A stretch of 64,000 nt of DNA from Candidatus Latescibacterota bacterium (GCA_022820485.1 JAJEFJ010000082.1:124001-188000); one strand, 5' to 3'; shown: positions 17,502 to 26,286, numbered from the stretch's first letter. Program-made: numbers and translations. The notes: generated by a model from the sequence alone, not told the origin.

Positions 17502-18778
17502 CGGCGCGGTTGCGGCAGGCGCTTGAGGACGGCGGTTATTTCGGCGGGCGTCTGCGAGGCGAGCATGTCGCGGTGGGTAGTGTCGGCGTGCATCAAGGTT
17601 GCGATCTGGGCGAGGATCGGGATGTAGCTGCGGTAGTTTTGTTCCGGGGTCAACAGCAAGAAAATGAAGTGTACTGGATCCGGGGTAGAGCCTTCAAAAT
17701 CGATCCCCTGTCGGCAAATCCCCAAGCAGCCGATGATCCCGTCCAGATCGGAGATGGGCGCATGGGGGATGGCGGTGCTGTGCCCTAGCGAAGTCGAGCC
17801 TTTGCGCTCGCGGTCGAGCGCGGCCTCGAGCACGGTCTGGCGCTCGCTAGCGGGGATTTGCTTTTCTTCTATTAACGCATCGACCATCTGGGCAATGGCG
17901 TCCCACTTGTCTTTGGGGGTGAGGTTCAAGCGGATGGTGTGTTCCCAGAAAATGCGACTTAGTTGCAAGTCATTGGCCGCAGCCGAGCGGACCATTAGTA
18001 CCGAACAAGGCACCTGATAGGCGATCTCGTCCGGGATGGAGCCAGCGAGGTGTTCCTCTTGACGCCAGTCGTTTGAGGCTCCGAGCACGATCAAATCGTG
18101 GTCTTGTGCCCTTGCGACGATGGCCGGGACTACATCGGCGGCCGGGATTACAGTCAACGGCACGTCGATCTCCAGCAGTTCTAGCTGCAAGCGCGTGTCG
18201 GCGGCTAGTTGCGAACAATAGCGCTGGAGAATCGGGTCGGAGGGGTCGCGGGTGTCGCGGACGATGCGAAGGATTTCCAGCTCAGCACCCCAGGTCTGGG
18301 CCAGATCGTATGCGATCTGCACGCCTACCAGCGCGTGATTGCCTCCGCCAAAGGGCACGAGAATCCGGCGCACCGGCCCGCTCTTCTTTTCCTTAAAAAT
18401 CAAGGTGTCGACGTCGATGGCCTTAGTCAGGGCGCGGTTGGGCGCAGATAGGATTGCGTCGCGCTCGACACTGGCTTTCCAGGCCATGAGCATCATATTG
18501 CAGCTCCAGCGGCGGACAGCACGTTGAATTCCGCTTGTCACATCCTCGTCTTTTTCCAAATGCGCGATCGCACCGATGTCGTGGGCCATGGCCCGGTCGG
18601 CTGAAACTTGGAGCGCTTGTTCTATATCGGGCTGCGGTTCAGCGTCGGGCGTCAGGATGTGGGTCAAGTGCAACTCGCCCCAAGGCGAAGGGGCAAGGGT
18701 CGCGGCCAAGTCGACGAGATTGTGGTCTTGGTGCGGATTTTCGAGCGGGACTAGAATGCGAAGTTGAGCAGGTGACAT
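17498..18778 (-). CDS. Double universal-stress/PTS EIIA fusion protein
   Basis: 426-residue cytoplasmic fusion. Residues about 5-130 and 137-270 are two universal stress protein (Usp) folds: LRILVPLENP and RRILVPFGGG start each, and the second has the nucleotide-loop-like LIVLGASNDWRQ and CSVLMVRS. Residues about 280-420 are a PTS EIIA domain of the fructose/mannitol or PtsN type, with the phosphorylatable His in GHSTAIPHAPI and the FLLLTPEQNYRSYIPIL stretch. No other PTS genes are nearby, so a regulatory role like PtsN is more likely than sugar uptake. Known proteins join EIIA to transporters or Usp domains; I cannot name a characterised match. The start is the ATG at 18778. Confidence 0.85.
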   Translation of the reverse strand: MSPAQLRILVPLENPHQDHNLVDLAATLAPSPWGELHLTHILTPDAEPQPDIEQALQVSADRAMAHDIGAIAHLEKDEDVTSGIQRAVRRWSCNMMLMAWKASVERDAILSAPNRALTKAIDVDTLIFKEKKSGPVRRILVPFGGGNHALVGVQIAYDLAQTWGAELEILRIVRDTRDPSDPILQRYCSQLAADTRLQLELLEIDVPLTVIPAADVVPAIVARAQDHDLIVLGASNDWRQEEHLAGSIPDEIAYQVPCSVLMVRSAAANDLQLSRIFWEHTIRLNLTPKDKWDAIAQMVDALIEEKQIPASERQTVLEAALDRERKGSTSLGHSTAIPHAPISDLDGIIGCLGICRQGIDFEGSTPDPVHFIFLLLTPEQNYRSYIPILAQIATLMHADTTHRDMLASQTPAEITAVLKRLPQPRR

Positions 18779-18937
18779 CTTTGTTATGAGGCGTCAAGCC
18801 GAGTAACAGATCGGGCAGTGCTATTCTTTAAATATAAAACAGGCCGCCATCTTTTCCAGCCTTCTTTCTCGCCACGGTGGGGTTGCCAGCGTCGGTGCGG
18901 TGCGGTTTGTTGTTGGCAGTTTAACTGGGAGGTTCGC

Positions 18938-19915
18938 GTGAGGATACTGATTACTGGCATTACCGGCCGCATTGGTGCCAACTTGGCCAAACAGCTCGTC
19001 GAGCGCGGGCATCAACTCCGCGGGTTGGTCTGGCCCCGTGACCCACGAGTGGAAAATCTCAAAAAGATGCGAGTCGAACTCGTCGAGGGGAGTTTGACTG
19101 ATCCGACCGCAGTCGAGCAGGCGGTCAATGGGGTCGAGGCCGTCTATCACTTAGGGGCGGCCTTTCAGGGCGGTGGCCCCTTTACCGACGAGGAGTTTTT
19201 TGAGATCAATGTGCGCGGTACCTTCAACATGCTGGAGGCCGTGCGTCGGGTGAAGGGGATAGGCCAATTCCTGTTCGCCAGTTCGGACGCGCTCTACGAC
19301 AAATACGTCCCCGGCGGCATGAGCGTGCCCATTGATGAACAGACGCCGCGCGTGCCCAAGGGGGCGTATGCCTTGACTAAGGCGCTGGGCGAGGAATTGT
19401 GCAACGGCTATTGGCAGGGATACCAAGTGCCGACGACGATTTTGCGTTTCGCCATGGTCTGGGCTGCCGACGAAATGTTGCAGTTTCCGCAGTTCTACCT
19501 GAGCAAGATGAAGGAGGTACACCCGGAACTGGCTACCCTGTGGCAGGGTGAAGAGTGCGCGGTGCTGCTAAAAGACCAGCGCGATCGTCCCTTCAAAAAG
19601 CACATCGCCGATGTGCGCGACATCGTGCATGGCTGCCTCTGCGCCTTGGGTAAAAAGAGGGCATTGGGCGAGACTTTCCAGCTAGCGGGCCCGCGCCCTT
19701 TCACTTGGGACGAGGTCAGTTATCGGCTCGCCGAATTGCGCGGCATACCCCACGTCGAAGCGGCTGTACAGGCCACGCCCACCTTTTACGAGTTCAACCT
19801 GCGCAAGGCCGAGGAATACCTAGGATTTAGCCCTAGTTACGACATCGTGCGGATGATGGTCGATGCACTTAACTATCAGCGTGGCGAGGACATCGGGGTG
19901 TTGCCGCACGGCTGA
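18938..19915 (+). CDS. NAD-dependent epimerase/dehydratase
   Basis: 325-residue extended short-chain dehydrogenase. The GTG at 18938 is preceded by GGGAGG, and the protein begins at once with the Rossmann beta strand RILITGITGRIG (GxxGxxG). Other landmarks are VYHLGAAFQGG, FASSDALYDK and the catalytic Tyr/Lys in AYALTKALGEE. Such enzymes act on nucleotide sugars or related NDP substrates; the substrate-binding half (LRFAMVWAADEM, LAGPRPFTWDEVS) does not point to one. It stands alone between the divergent Usp/EIIA gene and the next operon, which has its own promoter. The frame is open further upstream, but that part lacks any family likeness. Confidence 0.85.
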   Translation: MRILITGITGRIGANLAKQLVERGHQLRGLVWPRDPRVENLKKMRVELVEGSLTDPTAVEQAVNGVEAVYHLGAAFQGGGPFTDEEFFEINVRGTFNMLEAVRRVKGIGQFLFASSDALYDKYVPGGMSVPIDEQTPRVPKGAYALTKALGEELCNGYWQGYQVPTTILRFAMVWAADEMLQFPQFYLSKMKEVHPELATLWQGEECAVLLKDQRDRPFKKHIADVRDIVHGCLCALGKKRALGETFQLAGPRPFTWDEVSYRLAELRGIPHVEAAVQATPTFYEFNLRKAEEYLGFSPSYDIVRMMVDALNYQRGEDIGVLPHG

Positions 19916-20067
19916 GGCTTAGGTTTCGTGCGGCACCAAATATGGGATTGCGGTCGATGATAAGGATTTTGTACAATGCAATGACTCTGGACGAGTTTGA
20001 GGCTGGGCAAAGGCTTACGGCCTCAAAAAGTAAGGGTGCGCTATACCTGCGCGAGCTCGGGAATTGC

Positions 20068-20097
20068 TTGACAACCCCAGCGACGTCGGCTTATACT
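20068..20097 (+). promoter_or_regulatory. Strong sigma-70 promoter of the amidohydrolase operon
   Basis: Perfect TTGACA at 20068-20073, an 18-base spacer and TATACT at 20092-20097. Transcription would begin near 20104, giving a leader of about 20 bases before the ATG at 20123, with GGAG at 20114-20117 as ribosome site. Confidence 0.7.
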
Positions 20098-20122
20098 GGC
20101 CGACCTAAAAAGACGGAGATTT

Positions 20123-21499
20123 ATGCGGAGCAAAGAGGAATTAAAGGCCGCTGTCTGCGCAGCCATTGAGCGGCAGAGCGAGCAGATCATCGGGTTGGGA
20201 GAAGCCATCATGGATCAGCCCGAATTGGGCTTTAAGGAAGAGCAGACGGCTCGCCGCGTCTGCGAAAGTTTTGCCGATCTCGGACTGCGGTACGAGCGCG
20301 AACTAGCGTTGACCGGTGTGAAGGCCCGGCTCAAAGGGCAGCAATCGGGGCCGACAGTGGCGCTGATGGGCGAGCTCGACGCGCTTATTGTGCCCGATCA
20401 TCCGCGCGCCGATCCGGCAACTGGGGCGGCACACGCCTGTGGCCACAACGCCCAGATCGCCGGAATGGTAGGGGCCGCTTACGGGCTTGTAGCGGCCGGC
20501 GTCAGCGAGGAATTGGCTGGGGAAATCGCGTTTTTCGCCGTGCCCGCAGAAGAATACGTCGAAATAGACTACCGTTTGGGACTAGTCGGAGAAGGCAAGA
20601 TCGCATTCCTCGGGGGCAAGCCCGAACTGGTCGAATTGGGTCACTTTGACGATGTAGATATGGCCGTGATGATCCACACCAGCAGTTCGGCCCAAGCCGA
20701 GGGGGCGGTGGGGATCGCTCGTTCGTCCAATGGCTTCTTGGCCAAGAACGTGCGTTTCATTGGCCGGGCTGCCCACGCCGGGGGCGCACCGGAGAAAGGC
20801 ATCAACGCGCTCAGCGCAGCGACGCTCGCCCTCAGCGCGATTGACGCCCAGCGCGAAACCTTCCGCGACCAGGACTGCGTGCGGGTGCATCCGATCATCA
20901 CCAAGGGGGGCGATCTGGTCAATATCATCCCGGCCGAGGTGCGGTTGGAAACTTATGTTCGCGCCCGCACCACCGAGGCGATGCTCGATGCGTCTCACAA
21001 GGTCGATCGGGCGCTGCGGGGAGCGGCGGTTGCCCTCGGCTGCTCGGTTGAGATCGAAACTGTGCCCGGCTATCTGCCGCTGTGCAATGATCCCGACTTA
21101 GGGGAGCTTTTTAAGGACAACGCCGCGCGAATTTTCGGCCCTGATCAGTACCGAGATTATCCCCACGGCGGCGGCTCCACCGACGCTGGAGACCTCAGTC
21201 AGATCATGCCCGTGTTGCATCCGGCCATGACCGGAGCTAGCGGCGTGATCCACGGGCCCGATTGGGGGATTGCCGACCCTGCCGCTGGGTACCTCGCCCC
21301 GGCCAAGGTTCTAGCCATGATGGCTATCGACTTGCTGTACGGTGATGCTTCCGCAGCCCAGGACATCCTACAAAATCACGCGCCCAACATGAGTAAGGAT
21401 GAATATCTCCAGCAGCAAAAGGCACTCTTTCGCCGGGAGCTCTTCGCCGGTGATCAAACAGGGAGAATGCAACGTGAAGCTCGGCATGGTGACTTATAA
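20123..21499 (+). CDS. M20-family amidohydrolase
   Basis: 458-residue metal-dependent amidohydrolase of peptidase family M20D (AbgB/hippurate-hydrolase-like). It has the start-helix motif IMDQPELGFKEEQTA, metal ligands in GELDAL and AHACGHNAQIAGM, the paired Glu in PAEEYVE, the dimerisation-domain motif FIGRAAHAGGAPEKGINAL, and the late His in GASGVIHGPDWG. These enzymes release amino acids or carboxylates from N-acyl or amide substrates. It is the first gene of a three-gene operon ending in a D-amino-acid-type aminotransferase. The C-terminus overlaps the next gene by 26 bases. The substrate is unknown. Confidence 0.88.
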   Translation: MRSKEELKAAVCAAIERQSEQIIGLGEAIMDQPELGFKEEQTARRVCESFADLGLRYERELALTGVKARLKGQQSGPTVALMGELDALIVPDHPRADPATGAAHACGHNAQIAGMVGAAYGLVAAGVSEELAGEIAFFAVPAEEYVEIDYRLGLVGEGKIAFLGGKPELVELGHFDDVDMAVMIHTSSSAQAEGAVGIARSSNGFLAKNVRFIGRAAHAGGAPEKGINALSAATLALSAIDAQRETFRDQDCVRVHPIITKGGDLVNIIPAEVRLETYVRARTTEAMLDASHKVDRALRGAAVALGCSVEIETVPGYLPLCNDPDLGELFKDNAARIFGPDQYRDYPHGGGSTDAGDLSQIMPVLHPAMTGASGVIHGPDWGIADPAAGYLAPAKVLAMMAIDLLYGDASAAQDILQNHAPNMSKDEYLQQQKALFRRELFAGDQTGRMQREARHGDL

Positions 21500-22238
21500 T
21501 TTAGGCCGCGATTGGGATTTAGAGACGCTGATTACCTATTGCGAAGAAACTGGTTTTGCCGGCGTTGAGCTGCGGACGACGCATGCCCACGGGGTCGAAG
21601 TGACGCTCAGTGTAGCCGAGCGGACCGAGGTCAAGAAGCGCTTTGCTGACTCGGCGGTCGAACTGGTAGGGTTGGGCAGCGCCTTTGAATACGACGCCGT
21701 TGATCCGGCGGTCCTGCGAAGCCACATCGATGGGACCAAAGAATACGTGCGCTTGGCCCACGATCTCGGAGTCGGCGGTGTCAAGGTGCGCCCCAACAAT
21801 GTCCACGTAGAGGAGGGGATCCCCATCGAGCAGACCTTGGAGCAGATCGGCGTTAGCTTGCGCGAGTGCGGCGAATTCGCTCGCGATCTGGAGGTGCAGA
21901 TCCGCTTGGAGGTCCACGGTCGCACGACCTCGGATCCGGCCAACATCCGCAAGATCCTCGACTACGCCGACCACGACAATGTCTTCGTCTGCTGGAACTC
22001 CAATGCGACAGACCTAGTTGACGGCTCTATCGACGGTAGTTTTTCCTCCTTGCAGGAGGCCATAGCCTTGGTCCACATTACCGAGTTGTGGAGTGATTAC
22101 CCGTGGGAGCGGCTCTTTATCCTGCTGCGACAGAGCGGCTACGCAGGTTATTGCCTCGCCGAAATCCCCGAAAGCCCAGACCCCCTGCGCCTGATGCGCT
22201 ATTATCGAGCCTTGTGGCAGGCCCTCGCCAAAGGCTAG
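21474..22238 (+). CDS. Sugar phosphate isomerase/epimerase-like TIM barrel
   Basis: 254-residue xylose-isomerase-like TIM barrel (AP_endonuc_2 fold). It opens KLGMVTYNLGRDWDLETLI, followed by FAGVELRTTHAHG, the metal-site stretch IRLEVHGRTTSDP, VFVCWNSNATDL and a final CLAEIPES. Related enzymes isomerise or epimerise keto- and aldo-sugars or hydroxypyruvate-like compounds. The GTG at 21474 has GGGAG upstream; the ATG at 21486 is an alternative. Its start lies inside the 3' end of the amidohydrolase gene, so the two are coupled. It probably serves the same catabolic route as its neighbours; the substrate cannot be read. Confidence 0.8.
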   Translation: MKLGMVTYNLGRDWDLETLITYCEETGFAGVELRTTHAHGVEVTLSVAERTEVKKRFADSAVELVGLGSAFEYDAVDPAVLRSHIDGTKEYVRLAHDLGVGGVKVRPNNVHVEEGIPIEQTLEQIGVSLRECGEFARDLEVQIRLEVHGRTTSDPANIRKILDYADHDNVFVCWNSNATDLVDGSIDGSFSSLQEAIALVHITELWSDYPWERLFILLRQSGYAGYCLAEIPESPDPLRLMRYYRALWQALAKG

Positions 22239-22247
22239 CAATGGGCG

Positions 22248-23099
22248 ATGCCTGAGATCGCCTATGTCAACGGTCGCTTCTGTCCACTGGCCGAAGCTGT
22301 GGTGTCGGTTGAGGACCGGGGCTATCAGTTCGCCGATGGCGTCTATGAGGTCGTTGGGACCTACGGCGGGTGTCCCTATGCCTTAGAGCCGCATTTGGTG
22401 CGCCTTCAGGGCAACTTAGCAACACTGCACTTGCCGTTGGATATTTGCGAGTATGGCCTTCGGGCCAAGCTGATGGAGGGCATTGAGCGGAGTGGTTTTA
22501 GCGAGACCTTGGTCTATATCCAAGTCACGCGGGGAGTCGCCCCTAGGCAGCACGAGTTTCCCGCTGTCCCGGTTGAGCCCACTGTCGTAATGACGTTTAA
22601 GGAATTGCGTCGCTTGCCCCGGGACCTCTACGACCACGGCGTCGAACTCATTAGCACCGAAGACTTGCGCTGGAAGCGCTGCGATATCAAAAGCATCGCC
22701 TTACTGCCCAACATTTTGGCCAAACAGGCGGCGTTGCAAGCAGGGGCCTTTGAGGCGCTGCTGGTCGATGCGGAAGGTCGGGTTACCGAAGGGGCTTCGA
22801 CTAGTGCCTTCTGCGTCCAGGCGGGGCGATTGTGCACCGCGCCTATTGGTCCCCATATTCTGCCGAGCATCACCAGAGGCATTCTGCTCGACTTGGCCTG
22901 CGAGCTGGGCATATCCATCGACGAAGAGTTTTGCACGCTGGATCAATTTAAGGAAGCCGATGAGGTCTTCATTGCCGGTACTACGCTTGAGGCGATGTCA
23001 GTGATAAAAATCGACGATGCCGTTATCGGCGATGGTACTCCGGGGCCGATAACGCAGCAGATCCGCGCCGCGTTTATGGAGACGCTGGATTTGACTTGA
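22248..23099 (+). CDS. dat: D-amino acid aminotransferase-like (class IV PLP enzyme)
   Basis: 283-residue fold-type IV PLP aminotransferase. VNGRFCPLAEAVVSVEDRG and FADGVYEVV match D-alanine aminotransferase. The PLP-binding Lys lies in RCDIKSIALLPNILAKQ, followed by EALLVDAEGRVTEGASTS and FIAGTTLEAMSV. The enzyme interconverts D-amino acids and 2-oxo acids; an aminodeoxychorismate lyase or branched-chain role is less likely given the VEDRGYQFADGVYEV block. It is the last gene of the operon, nine bases after the isomerase-like gene, and is followed by a strong hairpin terminator. The ATG at 22248 is the first in frame. Confidence 0.82.
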   Translation: MPEIAYVNGRFCPLAEAVVSVEDRGYQFADGVYEVVGTYGGCPYALEPHLVRLQGNLATLHLPLDICEYGLRAKLMEGIERSGFSETLVYIQVTRGVAPRQHEFPAVPVEPTVVMTFKELRRLPRDLYDHGVELISTEDLRWKRCDIKSIALLPNILAKQAALQAGAFEALLVDAEGRVTEGASTSAFCVQAGRLCTAPIGPHILPSITRGILLDLACELGISIDEEFCTLDQFKEADEVFIAGTTLEAMSVIKIDDAVIGDGTPGPITQQIRAAFMETLDLT

Positions 23100-23121
23100 G
23101 TCGCAAGGACAGAGGTACAAG

Positions 23122-23158
23122 AAAAGGGGGGACGCTTCGGCTGGCGTCCCCCCTTTTT
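23122..23158. terminator. Bidirectional intrinsic terminator
   Basis: GGGGGGACGC (23126-23135) pairs with GCGTCCCCCC (23144-23153) around the loop TTCGGCTG. It is flanked by AAAA on the left and TTTTT on the right, so it can stop transcripts from both sides. It separates convergent dat and the aldehyde dehydrogenase gene. Confidence 0.9.
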
Positions 23159-23177
23159 GCGTTGTTACCAGAGGTTG

Positions 23178-24587
23178 TTAATGAATGACGATCATCTTGG
23201 TTTCGGTCATTTCCTCGACCGCGTACCGAGGCCCTTCCTTGCCCATGCCGCTTTCCTTGAGGCCACCATAGGGCATCAGATCGGCGCGCCACTGAGTGCC
23301 CCAGTTGATGTGGATGTTGCCCGATTCCACCTGCTGGGCAAACTGGAGTGCCCAGTTGAGATTTTCGGTGAAGATCGCCGCGCTGAGACCGTAGTTGGTG
23401 TCGTTGGCCATGGCGATGGCTTGGTCGATATCGTCGATCCGGCTGATGCCGAGCGCTGGACCGAAAATTTCGTCGCAAGAGACTTTCATCTCCGGTGCTA
23501 CGTCGGCTAGGATGGTTGGGGCGTGCATCGTGCCCTCGCGGGTGCCGCCCGTGACGACGCTGGCCCCAGCCCCAACGGCTTCTTGGACCCAAGCCTCGAC
23601 GCGCTCGGCGTCTTGGACGCGGATCATCGGTCCCATCTTGACGTCGTCGTCGAGGGGGTTGCCGATTGTCAGGGCTTCGACCGCGGGTTTGAGGGCGTCG
23701 ATAAAATCCCCGTACACCTCGCTGCTGGCGAATACCCGCTGAGTCGAGATGCAGACTTGGCCAGCGTTGGCAAAGCCGGTGTTGGCGGTGGCGGCGGCGA
23801 CCTTTTCGAGATCGGCGTCCGGCATGACGATCAGTGGGGAATTGGAACCCAGCTCCATGGTCACTTTCTTCAGGCCGGCGACCTGACAGATGTGTTCGCC
23901 GACATCGCGGCTGCCCGTGAAGCTGATTTTGCGGACCTTGGGATTGGAACTGATCGCGTCGCCAATGACGCCGCCCGAACCCGTGACGCATTGAATGGCT
24001 TCCGCCGGTAGGCCTGCATCGACAAAAATCTCGGTCAGTTTGAGGGCCGAAAGCGGGGTGTCGCTGGCGGGTTTGACGATGATCGCGTTGCCGGCGGCCA
24101 GCGCGGGACCGACTTTGTGGCAGACGAGATTGAGCGGGAAGTTAAAGGGCGTAATCGCGGCTACCACGCCACAGGGGACCCGCAGCGTAAAGCCGAATTT
24201 GCCCGCCCCGTTAGAGGCCCCGCTCAGGTCGAGCGTTTCGCCAGTCAGGCGCTTGGCTTCCTCGGCAGACAGGACGATGGTCTCTTGGGCACGGGACGCT
24301 TCGCCCATACCCTCGGCGAGAACCTTGCCTTCTTCGAGGGTAATCGTGCGCCCTAAGTCATCGAGCCGTTCTAGCATTAGATCCGCCGCGCGATGGATGA
24401 TCTCGTAGCGCTCATGGGCACCCATTGCGGCCATGACTTTGGCACCGCGCTCGGCCGAGTCAATGGCGCGGTTGATGTCTGCGGCGTCGCCCCTTGGGAC
24501 GGTGTCGACGACTGAGCCATCGTAGGGGTTGACGACGTCCATGGTTTCGGCTTTGTCAACCCATTCTCCGGCGATGTACATCTTCAT
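23178..24587 (-). CDS. NAD(P)-dependent aldehyde dehydrogenase
   Basis: 469-residue aldehyde dehydrogenase superfamily enzyme. Residue blocks include ITPFNFPLNLVCHKVGPALAAG (coenzyme cleft), KPASDTPLSALKL, FTGSRDVGEHI, the general base Glu in VTMELGSNSP, the catalytic Cys in NAGQVCISTQRV, and EIFGPALGISR. The best visible likeness is to lactaldehyde/glyceraldehyde-3-phosphate (GapN-like) and succinate-semialdehyde types, which cannot be told apart here. The ATG at 24587 has AAGGAAG six bases upstream (minus strand); a TTG two codons earlier would start inside that site. It precedes the convergent terminator at 23122 and follows the symporter gene by 79 bases. Confidence 0.9.
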   Translation of the reverse strand: MKMYIAGEWVDKAETMDVVNPYDGSVVDTVPRGDAADINRAIDSAERGAKVMAAMGAHERYEIIHRAADLMLERLDDLGRTITLEEGKVLAEGMGEASRAQETIVLSAEEAKRLTGETLDLSGASNGAGKFGFTLRVPCGVVAAITPFNFPLNLVCHKVGPALAAGNAIIVKPASDTPLSALKLTEIFVDAGLPAEAIQCVTGSGGVIGDAISSNPKVRKISFTGSRDVGEHICQVAGLKKVTMELGSNSPLIVMPDADLEKVAAATANTGFANAGQVCISTQRVFASSEVYGDFIDALKPAVEALTIGNPLDDDVKMGPMIRVQDAERVEAWVQEAVGAGASVVTGGTREGTMHAPTILADVAPEMKVSCDEIFGPALGISRIDDIDQAIAMANDTNYGLSAAIFTENLNWALQFAQQVESGNIHINWGTQWRADLMPYGGLKESGMGKEGPRYAVEEMTETKMIVIH

Positions 24588-24666
24588 AGTCAACTTCCTT
24601 TTTAAAGTGGATGGTAAGTAATCAACAAGTTAAGTACGCGCTTTTACCTGTCAAGCGAGCTTAAGG

Positions 24667-26109
24667 TTAAATACCCAAGCGATTTTTATAGTCTAGGAGG
24701 CGTCCTTCGGCATCGAGTAGGGGCTGCGGTGGGGCCTTCTTTTGGGTTAGTAAACTGACGATTACCAAGGCGAGGGCGGAAAAGGGCACGGCCAGAAGGT
24801 CGGCTGGCAGATCCGAGGAGACTATCCTCAGCACCTGCCAGGCGCACAGGCCGACCGCTATGGAGGCTAAGGCCCCGGGGCCGTTGCTCTTGGGCCACCA
24901 CAAGCCGGCAGTTAGCGGGACGAACAGCGAGGCGAGGAGCACGGACCAAGAATTGACCATCAAGTCGTACACCGAAGCAGTCCGGAGGGCCAACAGCAGA
25001 GATAGCGCACCCAATAGGAGGACGGACAAGCGCGTTACGCGTAGCGACGACCGCTCTTCGGCATCGGGTTTGAAGTGGCGCAGGAGGTCCCAGCCAATGA
25101 CGCTCGCTGGAGCGAGGAGGGCACTGTCGGCGCTGGACAGGAGGGCTGAGACGAGGGCACCCATAAAGAGGACCAAGGCTATATCTGGCAGGTATTTTAG
25201 GGCGAGGGACATCATAACTAGGTCGGGATCGGCCAAATCTGGGAGGATGACTGCACCCGCCATGCCGAGAAAAACGGGCAATAGCCCGACCGTTATATAA
25301 AGCAGTCCAGCGAGATAAGCACTGCGGTACGCCACCTTTTCGTCGCGGCTGGACAGACTGCGCTGGATTAGATCCTGGCCCGCTAGGTTGCCGAGGCCGA
25401 TGACCAGCCAGTCGCGTGCGTAGGCCAGCCAACTGGCCGCGTCGCCGCGAGGATAGAAATCGAAGCGGGAAGCGGGAATTTGGGCGACGACAGCCTTCCA
25501 GCCGCCCATGTCTCCGAGAAGGATCGGCGTCAAAATAAACAGCCCAAGCACGAGGATGGTCACTTGGACGAAATCGGTTAGCGTGACAGCCCACATGCCG
25601 CCGGCCCAAGTATAGACCAGCACGATGGCTGCGGCTGCGCAGATGCCGACGGCGGGATCGATGCCGGTCAGTATCTGCAGGATTCGCCCAAAGGCCACCA
25701 AGAGCGAGCCGGTCCAGCCAACATAGGCGGGAATGGTACAGAGGCTCGCTAGCAGGCCCGCCCGCGGGCCAAAGCGGCTGCTAAAAAAGGATGCGATTGT
25801 CATCAAGCCCATGCGCCGCATCAGCCGGACGTAAAAGAGGCCGGCGATGAACAGGCACAAAGCTGCGCCAAAAGGATCGGCAATGACTGCGAGGATGCCG
25901 CCCTTGTATGCAGCACTCGCAGCGCCGATGCAGATTCCTCCGCCAAACCACGTCGCTGCGAGAGTTGCGGTGCAGAGCAACAGGGGCAGGCGTTGGCCGG
26001 CGACGATGAAGTCAGTCGAGTTGCGGACGCGGCGGCCAGCGTATAGGCCAACGCCGAGCATCACCGCGAGATAGATACCCAAGCCGATTAAGACCAATGG
26101 ATTGGCCAT
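24667..26109 (-). CDS. Sodium:solute symporter (SSS family)
   Basis: 480-residue transporter with about 13 transmembrane segments. The N-terminal YLAVMLGVGLYAGRRVRNSTDF and GGICIGAASAAYKGG, the sodium-site region SLLVAFGRILQILTG, QDLIQRSLSSRDEK and MGALVSALLSSADSALLAPAS are classic SSS features. The family takes up sugars, amino acids, carboxylates or vitamins with sodium; the gene set around it (aldehyde dehydrogenase, amidohydrolase operon) suggests an organic acid or amino acid derivative. The ATG at 26109 starts 27 bases from a plausible minus-strand promoter -10. Transcribed towards the aldehyde dehydrogenase gene. Confidence 0.9.
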   Translation of the reverse strand: MANPLVLIGLGIYLAVMLGVGLYAGRRVRNSTDFIVAGQRLPLLLCTATLAATWFGGGICIGAASAAYKGGILAVIADPFGAALCLFIAGLFYVRLMRRMGLMTIASFFSSRFGPRAGLLASLCTIPAYVGWTGSLLVAFGRILQILTGIDPAVGICAAAAIVLVYTWAGGMWAVTLTDFVQVTILVLGLFILTPILLGDMGGWKAVVAQIPASRFDFYPRGDAASWLAYARDWLVIGLGNLAGQDLIQRSLSSRDEKVAYRSAYLAGLLYITVGLLPVFLGMAGAVILPDLADPDLVMMSLALKYLPDIALVLFMGALVSALLSSADSALLAPASVIGWDLLRHFKPDAEERSSLRVTRLSVLLLGALSLLLALRTASVYDLMVNSWSVLLASLFVPLTAGLWWPKSNGPGALASIAVGLCAWQVLRIVSSDLPADLLAVPFSALALVIVSLLTQKKAPPQPLLDAEGRLLDYKNRLGI

Positions 26110-26135
26110 GGCAAGATCCTTTGCGAAGATTTGTT

Positions 26136-26164
26136 ATAATAACTAAAGGAGTGAAAATGGCCAA
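26136..26164 (-). promoter_or_regulatory. Promoter of the sodium symporter gene
   Basis: Minus strand: TTGGCC (26164-26159), a 17-base spacer and TATTAT (26141-26136). The -35 lies inside one arm of the 40-base palindrome at 26156-26195, so a protein bound there would cover it. Confidence 0.45.
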
Positions 26165-26195
26165 TGACGCCAGCCAAGTGGCGAATCTGGCCATT
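26156..26195. repeat. Nested 40-base palindrome upstream of pspA
   Basis: Outer arms AATGGCCA (26156-26163) and TGGCCATT (26188-26195) enclose inner arms CGCCA (26168-26172) and TGGCG (26179-26183). It lies about 76 bases upstream of the sigma-54 promoter, the right distance for an enhancer site of an NtrC-class activator. It also overlaps the -35 of the divergent symporter promoter. Confidence 0.7.
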
Positions 26196-26204
26196 AACAA
26201 GTAA
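26157..26204 (+). other. Possible 15-codon leader ORF
   Basis: ATG at 26157 with a good AAAGGAG site at 26145-26151 encodes MANDASQVANLAINK and stops at 26204. The palindrome described at the same place forces part of this sequence, so the frame may be chance. No promoter placed to transcribe it was recognised. Confidence 0.25.
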
Positions 26205-26270
26205 TAATTTAATCTATGTTTTTCCTGTAATATATTGGACTATAATCAGTTATGGATATGACAATGATTT

Positions 26271-26286
26271 TGGCATGGTCCTTGCA
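26271..26286 (+). promoter_or_regulatory. Sigma-54 promoter of pspA
   Basis: TGGCATG-N4-TTGCA at 26271-26286 matches the sigma-54 consensus TGGCACR-N4-TTGCW at all but one fixed position, with GG and GC exactly 12 bases apart. Transcription would start near 26297, 37 bases before the pspA ATG. A sigma-54 activator is encoded 3.4 kb downstream in the same gene set. Confidence 0.8.

Noticed and set aside
19942..20169. 75-codon open frame before the amidohydrolase gene
   Set aside because: It covers the clear promoter at 20068-20097 and overlaps the start of the real gene by 47 bases; no family likeness.
23074..23991. 305-codon minus-strand frame
   Set aside because: Arg/Pro/His-rich shadow of the aldehyde dehydrogenase in another frame, and it runs through the terminator at 23122.
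24686..25609. 307-codon minus-strand frame inside the symporter gene
   Set aside because: Same strand but different frame from the symporter; composition is typical of a GC-rich shadow.
26109..26124. Second sigma-54-like site TGGCAAG...TTTGC
   Set aside because: GG and GC are 13 rather than 12 bases apart, which normally abolishes sigma-54 binding; the site at 26271 is much better.
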